Shown here in pieces: positions 41,923 to 52,241 of a stretch of DNA of 64,000 bases. The notes beneath the pieces are model-generated. The model was not told where the DNA came from, made no database searches, and saw only the letters and a list, made by a program, of their open reading frames with translations. Within the stretch, counting starts at the first letter, position 1. Each line of letters opens with the position of its first letter. A program made the translations under genes and the position numbers. Location of the stretch: contig SJRY01000213.1 of NCBI GenBank assembly GCA_011319805.1, positions 1-64,000 of the forward strand, read 5' to 3'. The DNA comes from Macrocybe gigantea. Lineage: Eukaryota; Basidiomycota; Agaricomycetes; Agaricales; Callistosporiaceae.

Positions 41923-42321
41923 TTAGTCCAGCTGTCCCCACCCAGTATTGGTCTCCCAGGCGGTCACGGCACGCGGGGCCCATGTATGAATGAGCTCTTC
42001 ATTATAGGCGCGAATGTGGTGGAGTGTGGTGGTGAGGAGTTTAAGTCGCCGGTTTTCTGTGCGAAGCATTTCCATTGCTTCGCGAAGCATGATATGTTCA
42101 GCTGCAGTGGGGCCGGTCCCATCAGGGGTTCTCCCGGTCCAGAGGTGCATGCGGACGGTCATAACATAGCGCATATATGCGCCGAGTGTGATGGCGAGGG
42201 GGTCCATGTAGTCGCTAGCATTGAGAATCCTTGCCAGATTCTCGAGGTCGCTTGGGCAGTTGGGGGTAGGTGCGCGGCTGCCCTCGCTGCTGTCGATGCT
42301 GATGGGGGCATTGGTGGTCAT
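41923..42321 (-). CDS. family A ORF3, accessory protein (copy F)
   Basis: 132 open codons from ATG at 42321, with the same ATGA overlap with pol. It differs from copy D at a handful of residues (for example RMHLWTG for RTHLWTG, and AEHIMLREAM for AERIALREAM), all of which keep the frame. Confidence 0.7.
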   Translation of the reverse strand: MTTNAPISIDSSEGSRAPTPNCPSDLENLARILNASDYMDPLAITLGAYMRYVMTVRMHLWTGRTPDGTGPTAAEHIMLREAMEMLRTENRRLKLLTTTLHHIRAYNEELIHTWAPRAVTAWETNTGWGQLD

Positions 42322-44474
42322 GAAGTGCGATTTTTGGTCTTCTTCCCTCTTGTCGTGATCCTTTTATCCTGGTTCGCAGTCTTCTTTAGGAAGTGGTCTA
42401 GAGCTTGCTGCGCATTCCCCAGCTCCTTCTCTTTGATCCATGTGTTCTTTCGTGTCCGTATCCTTTCCATTTGACCAGGAATAGTGTCCCTCTCCCTTGT
42501 TTCTTCCTTTTTAGGATCTCTTCTATCTCATACTCTTCTTCATCATTTATGATTTCAGGGGGTGGTGGTGATGGTCGCTCTTGTATCTTGAAACGGGGTC
42601 CTTTGTAAGGCGTGAGCAGTGTTTCATTGAACACGGGGTGTATCAGCTGCCATGATGCTGGGAGTTCCAGGCGATATGCCGAGGCTCCTTTCTTTTCAAC
42701 CACCTTGAACGGTCCGTATCGGAGTGCCGATAACTTCTTTGATGGTCGATTGACTGTGATATTGGTGGCTTCTAGCCATACTCTATCTCCTTTCTTGTAT
42801 TCACGGGCAGGTTTTTGTCTCGCATCGTAATTGTCTTTGGCTCGTGTTTGTGCATATTGCAGCGCGGCATTTGCTTCCTTTCGTATTTGGCTCATTCTTT
42901 TGATGAAGTCTTTTGCTGCGGGGTTATTCCCTTCTGTTGTCTGCGGCTCTCCCTTCCAGGGGTGCATTCCATAGTTGAGGTAGAATGGTGTTTCCTTCGT
43001 TCCCTGGTGTGCTTTGTCATTGTATTGGTACTCTGCAATTGCTATCCATTCTGCCCAATCGTCCTGTAGGTTGTTTGTGAAGCTTCTGAGGAAGGCTTCT
43101 GTTTCTTGGTGGGATCACTCCGCCTGTCCATCTGTCTGTGGGTGATAGGCCGTTGATAGGTTTTGCTTTGTTCCGAGTAATTTTAGAAGTGCTGTCATGA
43201 ATCGTGCTGCGAACTGGGGTCCTCGATCACTGATGATCTTTCGTGGAATTCCATGAAGCCGCCACACGTTGTCTCGGTATAGTCGTGCGAGACCTTCTGC
43301 TGTGAGTTCGGTCTTTGTGGGAACTAGGTGGATCATCTTGGTCAGGCGGTCTGTGACTGCGGCGATGGCGTTAAAGCCGTTCGAGCTGGGTAGCGGTCCT
43401 ATGAGATCTACTCCGATATCTTCCCATGGTTGTTGTGGGACTTCGTGCGGGTGCAGGGGTGCGTGTTTCTTTTGTCGGATGATTTTGTTTCGCTGACATG
43501 TTTCGCATCCATTGACATACTTCTTGATGTCTGTCAGCATTGATGGCCACCAATAGGTGCGGCTTATGAGCTCGTGCATGCGGTATTGCCCTGGGTGTCC
43601 TCCGATGGGTGTGTCGTGGTGTTCAAACATGATGTTTTCCTTCAGTTTGTTGTCTGGAGGAACATAGATTTTTCCTCCTACGTATACGATGTGGTCATCT
43701 TCTGTGAACCAGTCTGTGTCATCGGGTAGACCTTGCTTGGTATCGTTTTGGGTGCATCCTTTGTTAAGTTTATTTCATGGTCCCATTCTTTGTGGTCTGG
43801 TAAGCGATCAAAGTTCTTCTCCTTGAAGAGGTGTTTGAATCTGATCAGATATGGGGGTATCTGGGTTCCTGTCTTGTCGCTGGCTGTGGTTTTCGCTGGT
43901 TCAGCCACCTTCTGTATCTTGATCGTCTGGTGGTTTATTTTGCACGTTTTGGGGCATCTGTCGAAGACAATTTCTCCTGTCCTCCATTTGATTGTTGGGT
44001 TGTGGTAGACAAGCCAGTCATGTCCTAGTAGCATGTCGGTTTTTCCGATATCGAGTACGATGGCTTCCATATGCTCCTTGTGTCCTTTAATGTCGATGTG
44101 GACCTCCGCTACTCGGTCTGCTGTTTTCTGACGATTGGGTGATCCGTCTGCGTTTATGATGGGAATTTTCTTGATTCGTCGTGTCTTCAGTCCCGTTTTT
44201 GCTACTATCGCGGTGTTGATGCAGGTCCTATCCGCTCTGCTATCAACTTCTGGTGTTATCGTTGTGATTCCTTTTCGGGTTCGTATCCTTGCTGGTACTG
44301 CGAGCTCTTTCCTCTTTGGTGGTTTGTCCCCTTGGATGGTTTTTCTTGGTGCTTCAGATCGCTTGGCAGGAATGGTGTATTTCAGAGTATGGGATGATCT
44401 ACATCCGGTATCGAAGCGAGTCTGTTTCAGTTGTATGGGTCGCGATTTAGCACCTCCTAGTTGGACCCTTCGGC
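42319..44474 (-). pseudogene. family A pol with RT/RNase H deleted (copy F)
   Basis: Integrase core and chromodomain are at 42319-43710. A deletion joins them at about 43712 to the segment just before RT (TIPSKVYPMTQ), and the protease is at 44070-44400. A stop near 43115 and a shift near 42450 add to the damage. F could not copy itself. Confidence 0.85.
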
Positions 44475-45599
44475 AAAACCCTCTTTGTCAGAGCTTTCTT
44501 CATCCTTGTCTTCTTCGTCCTCTCCTTCTTCTTCTTTCACTTCTCTGACCCGGGATTTTCCTTTCTTCTTCTTCTTGCAGTTTCGTGCATAGTGTCCCTT
44601 TAAGCCACAGTTGAAACATGTGACATTTGCTGCTCCTTTTCGTGGTTCCGGGCAGTTTCGTGAAATGTGTCCTGGTTTATTGCAGTTGAAGCAGTTGTTG
44701 CTTCGTACTTTGTCGACTTCCATGGCCTGTCCTGCTCCTCGGCTTGGATTTCCAGCCTTGCGCTGATTCCTTGTGAATTCTCCTCTCATCACATTTCTGT
44801 GTTCATCGATGTTTCGTCCAATCGCTCGAACTGTCTTGATATATTCATCTCCATCTGTTGGAAGTGTGGAGATTGAGTGTACGGCTTCTGCTGTCCTTCG
44901 GTTTAAGCTCTTCTCGAGTAGGAAACGAGGGGCTGTTCCTGTCATTCCTGCTTTCCCTGCGAGGTCTACGAATTCATCCAGAAATTCATCGATGGGTCGG
45001 TTTCCCTGTCTGATGTTGAATAGTTTGCTTCCTGCTTGTGATGGCGACATGACGTTGCTGAATCGTGTCTCTATCTCGGTTATGAAGTCGGCCCATGTGC
45101 TTTGGTTGGTAGTGGTGTCGATCTTCTTTGATGCCCAGTGGGCTCCGGGTCTGTCAGTCATTCTAGACAGGACCGCTCCAATCTTCTGTGTATCCGTGAG
45201 GTCCCCATGTGCGGTTATGTAGAGTTTCATCTTCCTCCACCAAATATCGAAGGACGTTCGATCTCCTGTAAAGGATTTCGGGTCGGCGATGATTCCCTTG
45301 TATTCTGTCGTCATCCTTTGGGGGTTTTCTTCGTCATTCTCTTGGTCTTGGTCTTCCTGTTCCTGGATCTGTTGTTCTTGGGTCTGCTGTGCTTGTACTT
45401 GGGCTTGCTGTTCTTGGAGCTGTTTCTGTCTTCGCTCCTCTCTCTGTTCTTTCCAGTAGTCTAGGTCGACTCCTGCGATCCTACAAGCTTGTTCAAAATC
45501 GGCCCACTCTGCGGCGGTCGGTCCGGTTGTCTTTGGTAATCCTTTTCGCTCCCTCCACCAATAGTATTCGTCCCAGTCGCTGTTGCTTACTTTCGCCAT
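44457..45599 (-). CDS. family A Gag (copy F)
   Basis: 380 codons, open, with both CCHC knuckles. In this copy alone the upstream codon at 45599 is ATG in a CACCACCATGG context; C, D and A have GTG there. The frameshift heptamer is at 44475-44481, and the hairpin is slightly weakened by one change. Confidence 0.85.
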   Translation of the reverse strand: MAKVSNSDWDEYYWWRERKGLPKTTGPTAAEWADFEQACRIAGVDLDYWKEQREERRQKQLQEQQAQVQAQQTQEQQIQEQEDQDQENDEENPQRMTTEYKGIIADPKSFTGDRTSFDIWWRKMKLYITAHGDLTDTQKIGAVLSRMTDRPGAHWASKKIDTTTNQSTWADFITEIETRFSNVMSPSQAGSKLFNIRQGNRPIDEFLDEFVDLAGKAGMTGTAPRFLLEKSLNRRTAEAVHSISTLPTDGDEYIKTVRAIGRNIDEHRNVMRGEFTRNQRKAGNPSRGAGQAMEVDKVRSNNCFNCNKPGHISRNCPEPRKGAANVTCFNCGLKGHYARNCKKKKKGKSRVREVKEEEGEDEEDKDEESSDKEGFAEGSN

Positions 45600-45617
45600 G
45601 GTGGTGCGATTCTCTCC

Positions 45618-46271
45618 TTATGCAGTGCTTCGGCGGATTGGTCCTCTGAAGGGATTCGGCGGTTTCGTTCCTGTGTGTCCTTGACTCTGGTGTCGTTCTC
45701 GTTGGTTCTGTCGTATGCTCTGTGCATCGTGCCCTCTCTGTATCAGTATGTCTTCCTCCTGTATTCGGCGATTATAGTTCTCGATCTGTTGTCGCCTAAA
45801 ATCTTGGGCTTGTGTTCGTTCTTCTCTCGTTTTCTTGCGGATGGGTTCGTCCTCTTCTTCGGCAAGAAGATTCTGGTCTGACCACAGCTCTTCTGGGCTT
45901 ATCCCGTATTCTCCTTCTAGGAAGAGTTCTGCAATGAGTTGTGCTGCTCCTTCGCTGAGGATCTCAGTGGGCTCGTCTGTGGTGGTGAAGGCAAACTCTC
46001 TCAGAAATGCCTGTTCTTCGTCATCGCTACTTGGTGTAGGCGTGCGCTCTCTCTTTCGTTTGTTTGGATTGCTAGTGTCTCTGCGGATGGCGTGGACTGT
46101 CTCTGCGAATGGCGTGGACTGCAATGTCTGGTCTACTTCTCTGAGCCAAGTGCTCTCGTCGCTCGTGCTAGTGCTCGCTGGGTCGGCGACCGCTTGTCGT
46201 CGAATGTTGATCAAGTCTTTGATAAAGCGTGACGTGGTGTGTGTGTGAGTCTGAGCGAGTCTCGACGAGGC
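45618..46271 (-). CDS. family A leader frame, 217 codons without ATG (copy F)
   Basis: The frame is open from just after the primer site (TAA at 46272-46274) to TAA at 45618-45620, with no ATG in frame. After the TAA the same frame continues as gag. Sequence: basic start (SRFIKDLINIRRQAVADP), STWLREVDQTLQSTPFAETV, a basic patch (NKRKRERTPTP), an acidic middle (FTTTDEPTEILSEGAAQLI; EGEYGISPEELWSDQN), and a charged helix (EERTQAQDFRRQQIENYNRR). No known domain is recognised. If made, it needs a non-AUG start. Confidence is for the frame; translation is inferred. Confidence 0.55.
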   Translation of the reverse strand, partial: ASSRLAQTHTHTTSRFIKDLINIRRQAVADPASTSTSDESTWLREVDQTLQSTPFAETVHAIRRDTSNPNKRKRERTPTPSSDDEEQAFLREFAFTTTDEPTEILSEGAAQLIAELFLEGEYGISPEELWSDQNLLAEEEDEPIRKKTREERTQAQDFRRQQIENYNRRIQEEDILIQRGHDAQSIRQNQRERHQSQGHTGTKPPNPFRGPIRRSTA

Positions 46272-46280
46272 TTAATATCT

Positions 46281-46600
46281 TGTTAGGCTAGACGAATCTC
46301 AGAAGGACTCGGGCAGACTAAGTGCGAGAGTGGTCTTGAGATGATGGCAAAAGGAATATTAAGCCTAGCGCTACTGGTACATCTGGGAGTCCTTATATAC
46401 ATTACAGTACTCGAGCACGGACCATGGGCTGCACAATGCTGTGGACTGCGGATGAGTAAGACTGGAAAGAGATGACTCAGGATGACTAGGGAAGTGGGAT
46501 GACTCGATGGCTGTGCGCTGCGCAGCATGATGGGGGAGATAAGGGATGTGGGAAAGATAAGATAAGAAAATGAATAGTCCTTTGGGCGGCGTCTGTAACA
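46281..46600 (-). repeat. right (5') LTR of copy F
   Basis: 320 bp, followed by TTACT of the interrupted LTR at 46601. Confidence 0.9.
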
Positions 46601-46779
46601 TTACTCATCCGCAGTCCACAGCATTGCACAGCCCATGGTCCGTGCTCGAGTACTGTAATGTATATAAGGACTCCCAGATGTACCAGTAGCGCTAGGCTTA
46701 ATATTCCTTTTGCCATCATCTCAAGACCACTCTCGCACTTAGTCTGCCCGAGTCCTTCTGAGATTCGTCTAGCCTAACA
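46601..46779 (+). repeat. family A LTR fragment (plus orientation)
   Basis: The last 179 bp of a family A LTR, from TTACTCATCC to CCTAACA. Its left part is absent because copy F's right LTR inserted there. Its right end sits inside the first bases of the family B LTR (next bases ATTTC). Confidence 0.85.
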
Positions 46780-47190
46780 ATTTCAGGACCAATTGTTATC
46801 TTGACAATGGACACGTGACTCAAAAGCCACATGATGAACATGTGACACAAACACAATGCAACAAACAAGATACAATGTGACAACTTGAGGAAACCCTACA
46901 ACAATGAATGCATCAGCACTGATCAGGGTGAAGGGTTATTACGCAGCACCTGCAGGACAACATGCGGAGTGCAGCCAAATCCTTATTCAGATGGACAAGG
47001 GTTGAGGGTTCTACGTAATATGAGGATAGCATAGTCGTGGTCCATGCTAGGTAGTCGTAACATATAAATACTGAAATTGTACATAGTAGAATCCAGCTTC
47101 GAGCTGGCTAGTAATAGCATTCTTATCCCCGCCTTTCACATCTAAGGGTTAGTTAGAGTGACCTGCATGCAGACTTAGTTTTGCATAGCA
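46780..47190 (+). repeat. family B 3' LTR, the missing end of B2
   Basis: It covers the family B LTR except its first few bases, ending TTTTGCATAGCA, and is followed by ACATT. That matches the ACATT flank of B2's 5' LTR at 17864-17868. Confidence 0.9.
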
Positions 47191-48845
47191 ACATTCACCA
47201 TATGTCTGCAAGCATTGTCAACCAATGGTTTATCACTTGCCTCACTGCGTGCTCATTATATGATGCAGTACAAGAACTCCCTCATTGGCCGACATTTCAA
47301 AGCCCTTCAACAACTCACAGTATTTCATCTTCATGACATTTGTAGCAAAGAGCTTTTCGACCTATGGAAGGCAAACGGTGAGTTGGGTGCTCTCATTTGA
47401 TTTCCAGAGATCAAGAACATTGACTCTTACCTGTGAGCTTCACTCGTTGGCTCGCATTTCATCACATCCTGAGTAAGCACATTAGGTGGATCTCGAGGTT
47501 GCAGTGAATAACATTTTGGACCTATGGGCAGTCGTCGATCCATCAAAGATCCAACACAAATATAAGCTCCATGTATTGACTCACCTAAAAGATGATATTG
47601 AATGTTTTGGACCGGCCATCCTCTTCTCAACCGAGATCTTTGAGTGTTGGAATTCAGTTTTCCAACTATGCAGCATACTATCAAACTACCAAGCCCCCAG
47701 CTATGACATTGCAAGCATGCTCAGGTCCATGGAGCACTTCAAACACCAAGTGAGTGGCAGATGGTGGCAGGATCGGGATCGGGAATATGTTCGGGTGGGC
47801 AAGCATGTCTGATCTCTTCTCCTCGAAAATAAGGAGTTTTAGCGATGATTGGGATATTTTGATGGGGATGCAATCCAGAAAGGTAAGACAAGTCATGCTA
47901 TGATGCATGAGGAAGAGGACTGAGAAGCACAGGTTCTGTTAAGATGCTCACAAAGAATAAATGTCAGCCTGCTCTCTGGTCAACAGCACTTGGGAGATTG
48001 TACACACCAAGCCTTGATCCTCCAGGCCCTGTTACATTGGCAATAGAGTGGATCAAGTGCGTTCATGTCATTTCACAATCCGAAGATGTTTGCAAGCCGA
48101 ATTTTTGGGTTTTCTTTGAGTCTCGAGATAGTGGGGAAGTCTCTGGCCATCAGGTGAGCAATTCAATCCTATATCACCAAGTTTGAACATTGTCACAACC
48201 TGATTCTGGCCCCAAGGTTTTGGCAGGGTGCATTTTCAAGATTTTGATGACAGAGGGAACCAGCACATCAAGTATAGTTGTGATTGAACATTTTGACGTT
48301 GCAAATGCAAAGGACCCACGTTTGAATATGCCAGTCCTGACGAAATCTGGCCAGACCTTTCTCATATCCCCAAAGGTGAGAACATCATTACTTTTCACTG
48401 TACCATTTTGTCGACGACATCCAGAACATACTCTTTATATTCAATGCACAACATGATTGTCAGTCGAGCCATTGTGGCTTTGTCACAACACTGATTACAC
48501 AGGAGCATGAAGAAACAGCACGGACATGTTTGACATTATCTCACAATGAAGATGTCAATTCTCAGTATTTCATTAACTTGCATGCACTGCACAATGCCCA
48601 TCTCATTCACAAAGTCCTTCCACCTCACCTTACGCACCCAATGCCTTATTTTCCTGAATGGGAGTCAAAACATGCAGAGCTGGCAGCAAAGCTCCGAATC
48701 AGCGGCCCCAATAAACGGGCAGCATCATGAGTGAAAGTGCAGGCAATGTATGCTAAGAAGAAACAGACCACCGAATATCAGATACTTCCCACTGTCAATG
48801 AAGTGGCAACTTCAGGTGCCTCGCAATGGGAAACAGAGCTTCAGT
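47191..48845 (+). pseudogene. Plavaka-type transposase, fragment 5 of 5 (C-terminal)
   Basis: The frame continues in phase from fragment 4: after KDETF come TICLQALSTNGLSLASLRAH, MMQYKNSLIGRHFKALQQLT, then KLHVLTHLKDDIECFGPAIL and FSTEIFECWNSVFQLCSILS then NYQAPS, blocks highly typical of this family's C-terminal domain. Stops include TGA at 47398-47400 (Trp expected), TGA at 47810-47812 (Arg expected) and others after it. Later pieces (47944-48186, 48190-48456, 48530-48730) carry the remaining C-terminus. It lies on the opposite strand from fragments 1-4. Confidence 0.8.
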
Positions 48846-49529
48846 GAAGATTTCATCCGATGTTTTAGGAATATTTGATAGAATACATGTATTAAATGTC
48901 TGAAAACCTCCCTTCTTGGGAGGAAAACTAAGCCTTCGGAACCAAGCTAAACAACAAGCAGAAGGTGTGATTGAAAGGATGTTTGGGGGAAGATACAAGT
49001 TCAAGATCAAGAAGGAAGATGACGATCTCCACCACCACCGACTGTGATGTCCCATGCCCATGTGACCACACATTCACATTGTAAGCATCCACGCTTACAA
49101 TGTCAAGCACAATATCAATTTCACGGAATGGACTAATCTCTTCCTAATCTCAACCATCTCATCTCAACTAAATACCATTACAATCTGAACCTGACATTCC
49201 AGAAAATGAGCTTAACCCTTTATGAACTCAAGGTCCTATCAAGGTCATCGGCTAATGTAGCCAGAGTCTTACCCACGGGATAGTCTCGTACCCAGCCATT
49301 CTGGAGCCTTCCATTTTAGGCCAGAAATCAGCAGCGGAGTTGAAAAAATGTGAATGTTCCTGATACAGGTCTGGCTCCAGAACGTCTGGTGCAATTGAGC
49401 CGTGAAAAGCACCCTAGTGTCACAATCACGCATTATGATATAATATTTTCCTTATGTAGCTACCAATGTCACAATTTTTTTCAGACGCATCTGACGCATG
49501 CTACTCATCCTCATGCCTGCGCTTTTCCT
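48846..49529. other. spacer with unidentified coding-like remnants
   Basis: A short minus-strand frame and plus-strand text (VIERMFGGRYKFKIKKEDDD near 48970) are visible but not assignable. Nothing else is supported in this stretch. Confidence 0.35.
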
Positions 49530-49740
49530 ATGGCTCCAGAGCCTGATGAGAAGTGCAGGCTGTGCCATCAAATTCTCCGCGAAAGGTCACAGAACAACTT
49601 GCAACAGGCCCGGGAGGCCTGTGAAGGTTATGACAGCACCATTGTCAGAGACACTATGTCCCAGCAATTCGAAGCACTGTCTGGACACCCACCCTTCAGA
49701 TGGCAACTGGAGGTTGCAGAGCATGTCGGGCTCCTCGTAT
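49530..49740 (+). pseudogene. RecQ-like DNA helicase, N-terminal fragment
   Basis: ATG at 49530 opens MAPEPDEKCRLCHQILRERS and reaches HPPFRWQLEVAEHVG. The PFRWQLEVAEA segment is typical of the region just before the ATP-binding loop in basidiomycete RecQ-like helicases (from memory). The text is lost after about 49737 before any ATPase motif, so this is a dead fragment. Such helicases are often multicopy near transposons. Confidence 0.55.
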
Positions 49741-50784
49741 CCTGCTGGCTTGTATGCACGCCTCATCCCCCAGCTTAATGCATCGAGAAAACCGGCAAGC
49801 GTTATTAGGGCTGCGCACTGTACCGTATATGGCATACGGCCATATGATAATGGGTAGCAGATGGCTGACGGACGGTCTTGACCCATACCATCAAGCTGAG
49901 GTCAAAGATCATATATGGTACGGTCTTTTAGACGGTTAGAAACGGGTGTACGGTAAATACAGGTACAACTGTTCAATAAAATCTAGAGTTTCTTATCAAT
50001 TTTTGTACGAGCAAATCTCAAGCGTTGTTTGCTAATCATAAGGATTCGGATTGTGGCTGATTGAAGACTTCACGTCGCAAGAATATCATATCACGACCAC
50101 CAGAAAATATGTGTTCAACAGCAACCGCGGAACCTGTCATCTATTTGTCACAAAACCTAAGATAAGACTCCAGTAAATAATGTACCGAGGTAGTGAATCC
50201 TATCCTGACCCCACACCCACCTTTCGTCCAGTCACGCTTTTTGGCAGGAAATGATGTGACAGTACCATGACAGGTGGCCGAACGGAGCTTTCTGATTGGC
50301 TTGGCTGAAAGGTAGGTCCTGGCTGATTTGTGGGGTCAGGATAGTATATCATGAGCAAGGCAAAATAGATTGGGAAACTGAGCGAATCAACAGACTCCAC
50401 AATCACCTGATTAGTGAAGCCGTATAGCCGTCGACGGCCATTTCCATGCCGTATCCATATGGGTGCAGACAGGCACATGGCCGTACAATGGACGGCCGTC
50501 AGGAGGGAGATTTTCTGGCCAGACGGTATGGTGCCGTACAGCCATACAGCCGGGCCGTATTGACCGTCGATACGGTTACGGTGCGCAGCCCTAAGCGTTA
50601 TTCCTGCTGAGTCAAGAGAGCTCAGGATGTAATGGACTTGATGGAGATGGTGATGATTGGTTGCTTTGTGTGGGGATTCTTCGAATACATCTGACTCAAC
50701 CCTGGCAGCAGACGATTCAGTGATGAACGACTCGTCGTCTTCGTTTGTGGACCATTCTTCTCTGTCTGATTCCATAGGGTGCAC
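49735..50784 (-). pseudogene. gene of unknown function split by an inverted-repeat element
   Basis: ATG at 50784 starts an acidic N-part (MHPMESDREEWSTNEDDESF), then HHLHQVHYILSSLDSAGIT to 50593. The element at 49807-50592 interrupts here. Removing it with one 10-bp repeat gives continuous text LAGFLDALSWG, and after one missing G in a G-run near 49771, DEACIQASRIRGARHAL. The block FLDALSWGxxACxQ is, from memory, common in a basidiomycete transposon-linked family of unknown role. Sequence ends at the helicase fragment. Confidence 0.55.
49807..50592. mobile_element. short non-autonomous element with terminal inverted repeats
   Basis: 786 bp begins AGGGCTGCGCAC and ends with the reverse complement. 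The 10-bp duplication AAGCGTTATT lies on both sides (49797-49806 and 50593-50602). The terminal repeats extend, with mismatches, into CGTAT/ATACGG-rich inner sequence. No transposase frame is present. A 9-11 bp duplication suggests a Mutator-like origin; hAT (8 bp) fits less well. Confidence 0.85.
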
Positions 50785-51227
50785 GATAAGATAAGGCAGG
50801 ATTGATTACATTAGCGTAACGAAGGGAGTGACGTGACACTAGGGTGCTTTTTACGGCTCAATTGCACCAGACGTTATGGGCGAGGTCGCGTCGCAAAAGT
50901 TGAACAACTTTTGAAACTCCGACGCTCAAAACTCGCCGAAAACGGAAGGGCATGAGACTACCCACGGGATATCACCGGAACGTAAGACATGGTTGGCGGT
51001 GTAATCTAGGCCATTCATAGTTGCATTACATAAGTACTGCAGAGCTCCGAACCCATTGCAACCGCGTCCCTTGTGGTCTTCGCTTTGGCAGCCATGGACA
51101 CACCTGGAGAAATGCGAAAATGGCTGCTTTACACCGTCCTCGGGATGATAGCGGATGGGCTGGACATTATACTGACATTTGTGGTACCGCCTAAGAGACC
51201 ACAAAGAAGCGTTCTCGTGAGTAGATT

Positions 51228-52136
51228 TTGGCCAGATACTTTGTCACGTCCGTCTATACCGATGCAGGCGCTGTGTATGATTATGACCTCCAGCCATCGG
51301 ATGTAGACCAGCTGAGCAACGAGGAGATCCTCGAGCTCAGGAGAAACACCCCAAAACTACAACCAGACTGTGCTGTCGTCAAACTGACGCCCAACACCGT
51401 TGCAAAGCCTTCCCAAGACATGGATGAGGATGCTTCAGACGCATCCGAAGCCAACGCCCTCAACCTCCTCTTCGCAGAGACGATAATCCCCGTCCCACGC
51501 CTCCGCCGTGTTGTGAAGCTCCAATGGGACTTCCTGATCGTCATGGACTACATCGAAGGTCCTACACTTGCCCACGTCTGGCCCAATCTGCTGACGTGGC
51601 GGAAACTCTGCGTCGCTTTCACATTGCGCCGCTACGTCCGCCAGCTTCGTCGCTTAAAGGCGTCTGCCACGACGCCGCCAGGTCCACTGAGTGCGCAAGG
51701 ACCCCGGATATGCGAATCCCCTATTTTCGGCCAGGTCCAGTCGCACCGCGGTCCATTCGCCTCGTATTCCGAGCTTTCAGCATTTTTCAACGAACGGCAC
51801 CACATGGCGCTGGATGCTAAGAACGTCCCCAAAGATGACCCCTCAAGGAAGGACTTATTCGACAATTCCGGACCGCTCGTTCTGACACATCAGGATCTCA
51901 ACCTCCGGAACATCGTCGTCGGCGAAGGTGGCCGCCTCTGGATCGTTGATTGGGGATGGGCAGGTTATTATCCGCCATGGTTTGAGTATGTGGCGATGCA
52001 GAGGCAGAATGAAGATGAGACAATCAGTGGGACAAACGATAAGTTTTGGAGGGCGTTGATTCCTTTTATTTGTGGACCATACTTCAGGCAGGAAAAGTGG
52101 TTGTGGAGGATGTCACGGGCCTTGTACTTCGTATGA
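51228..52136 (+). CDS. aminoglycoside-phosphotransferase-fold protein
   Basis: A frame of 302 codons of the APH/protein-kinase-like family common in fungi; the physiological substrate is unknown. Catalytic loop VLTHQDLNLRNIVVGEG (H-x-D-x-x-x-x-N) near residues 223-240 and the metal-binding IVDWGWAGYYP near 246-256. The N-lobe has ANALNLLFAETIIPVPRLRR then LIVMDYIEGPTLAHVWPNL. It appears intact. The start at 51228 is tentative: upstream sequence (51093-51210) codes for a hydrophobic stretch in another frame and may be an earlier exon. It ends 105 bp before the EEP fragment, with which it converges. Confidence 0.75.
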   Translation: MARYFVTSVYTDAGAVYDYDLQPSDVDQLSNEEILELRRNTPKLQPDCAVVKLTPNTVAKPSQDMDEDASDASEANALNLLFAETIIPVPRLRRVVKLQWDFLIVMDYIEGPTLAHVWPNLLTWRKLCVAFTLRRYVRQLRRLKASATTPPGPLSAQGPRICESPIFGQVQSHRGPFASYSELSAFFNERHHMALDAKNVPKDDPSRKDLFDNSGPLVLTHQDLNLRNIVVGEGGRLWIVDWGWAGYYPPWFEYVAMQRQNEDETISGTNDKFWRALIPFICGPYFRQEKWLWRMSRALYFV

Positions 52137-52241
52137 ATAGATTCAACGTGGTATCATGAAATCGTGACCCATATCCTGGGATTGGGACCACCATTCATGT
52201 TCAGCTCGTTTTGAGCACAGCACAAGCACAACTGGTATTAC

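Larger units (their letters stand above)
41567..46600 (-). mobile_element. family A copy F, deleted and recombinant
   Basis: Two LTRs (41567-41885 and 46281-46600) bound gag, the protease region and integrase, but RT and RNase H are missing: at about 43712 integrase N-terminal sequence joins the pre-RT segment. The flanks do not match. On the left the element sits in copy E after CTGCT; on the right it is followed by TTACT inside another family A LTR. F is therefore a chimera of two insertions, most simply from unequal recombination between family A copies. Confidence 0.85.

Noticed and set aside
45600..45660. An intron that removes the TAA between the leader frame and gag
   Set aside because: No GT donor lies within a usual fungal intron distance upstream of a suitable AG.
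51093..51210. A membrane-anchored first exon of the APH-type gene
   Set aside because: I could not find a splice that joins it in phase to the 51228 frame, so it is only mentioned as possible.
52176..52180. GGGAT near 52178 as the other target duplication of B1
   Set aside because: It is not next to any LTR end, and joining there gives no EEP reading frame.
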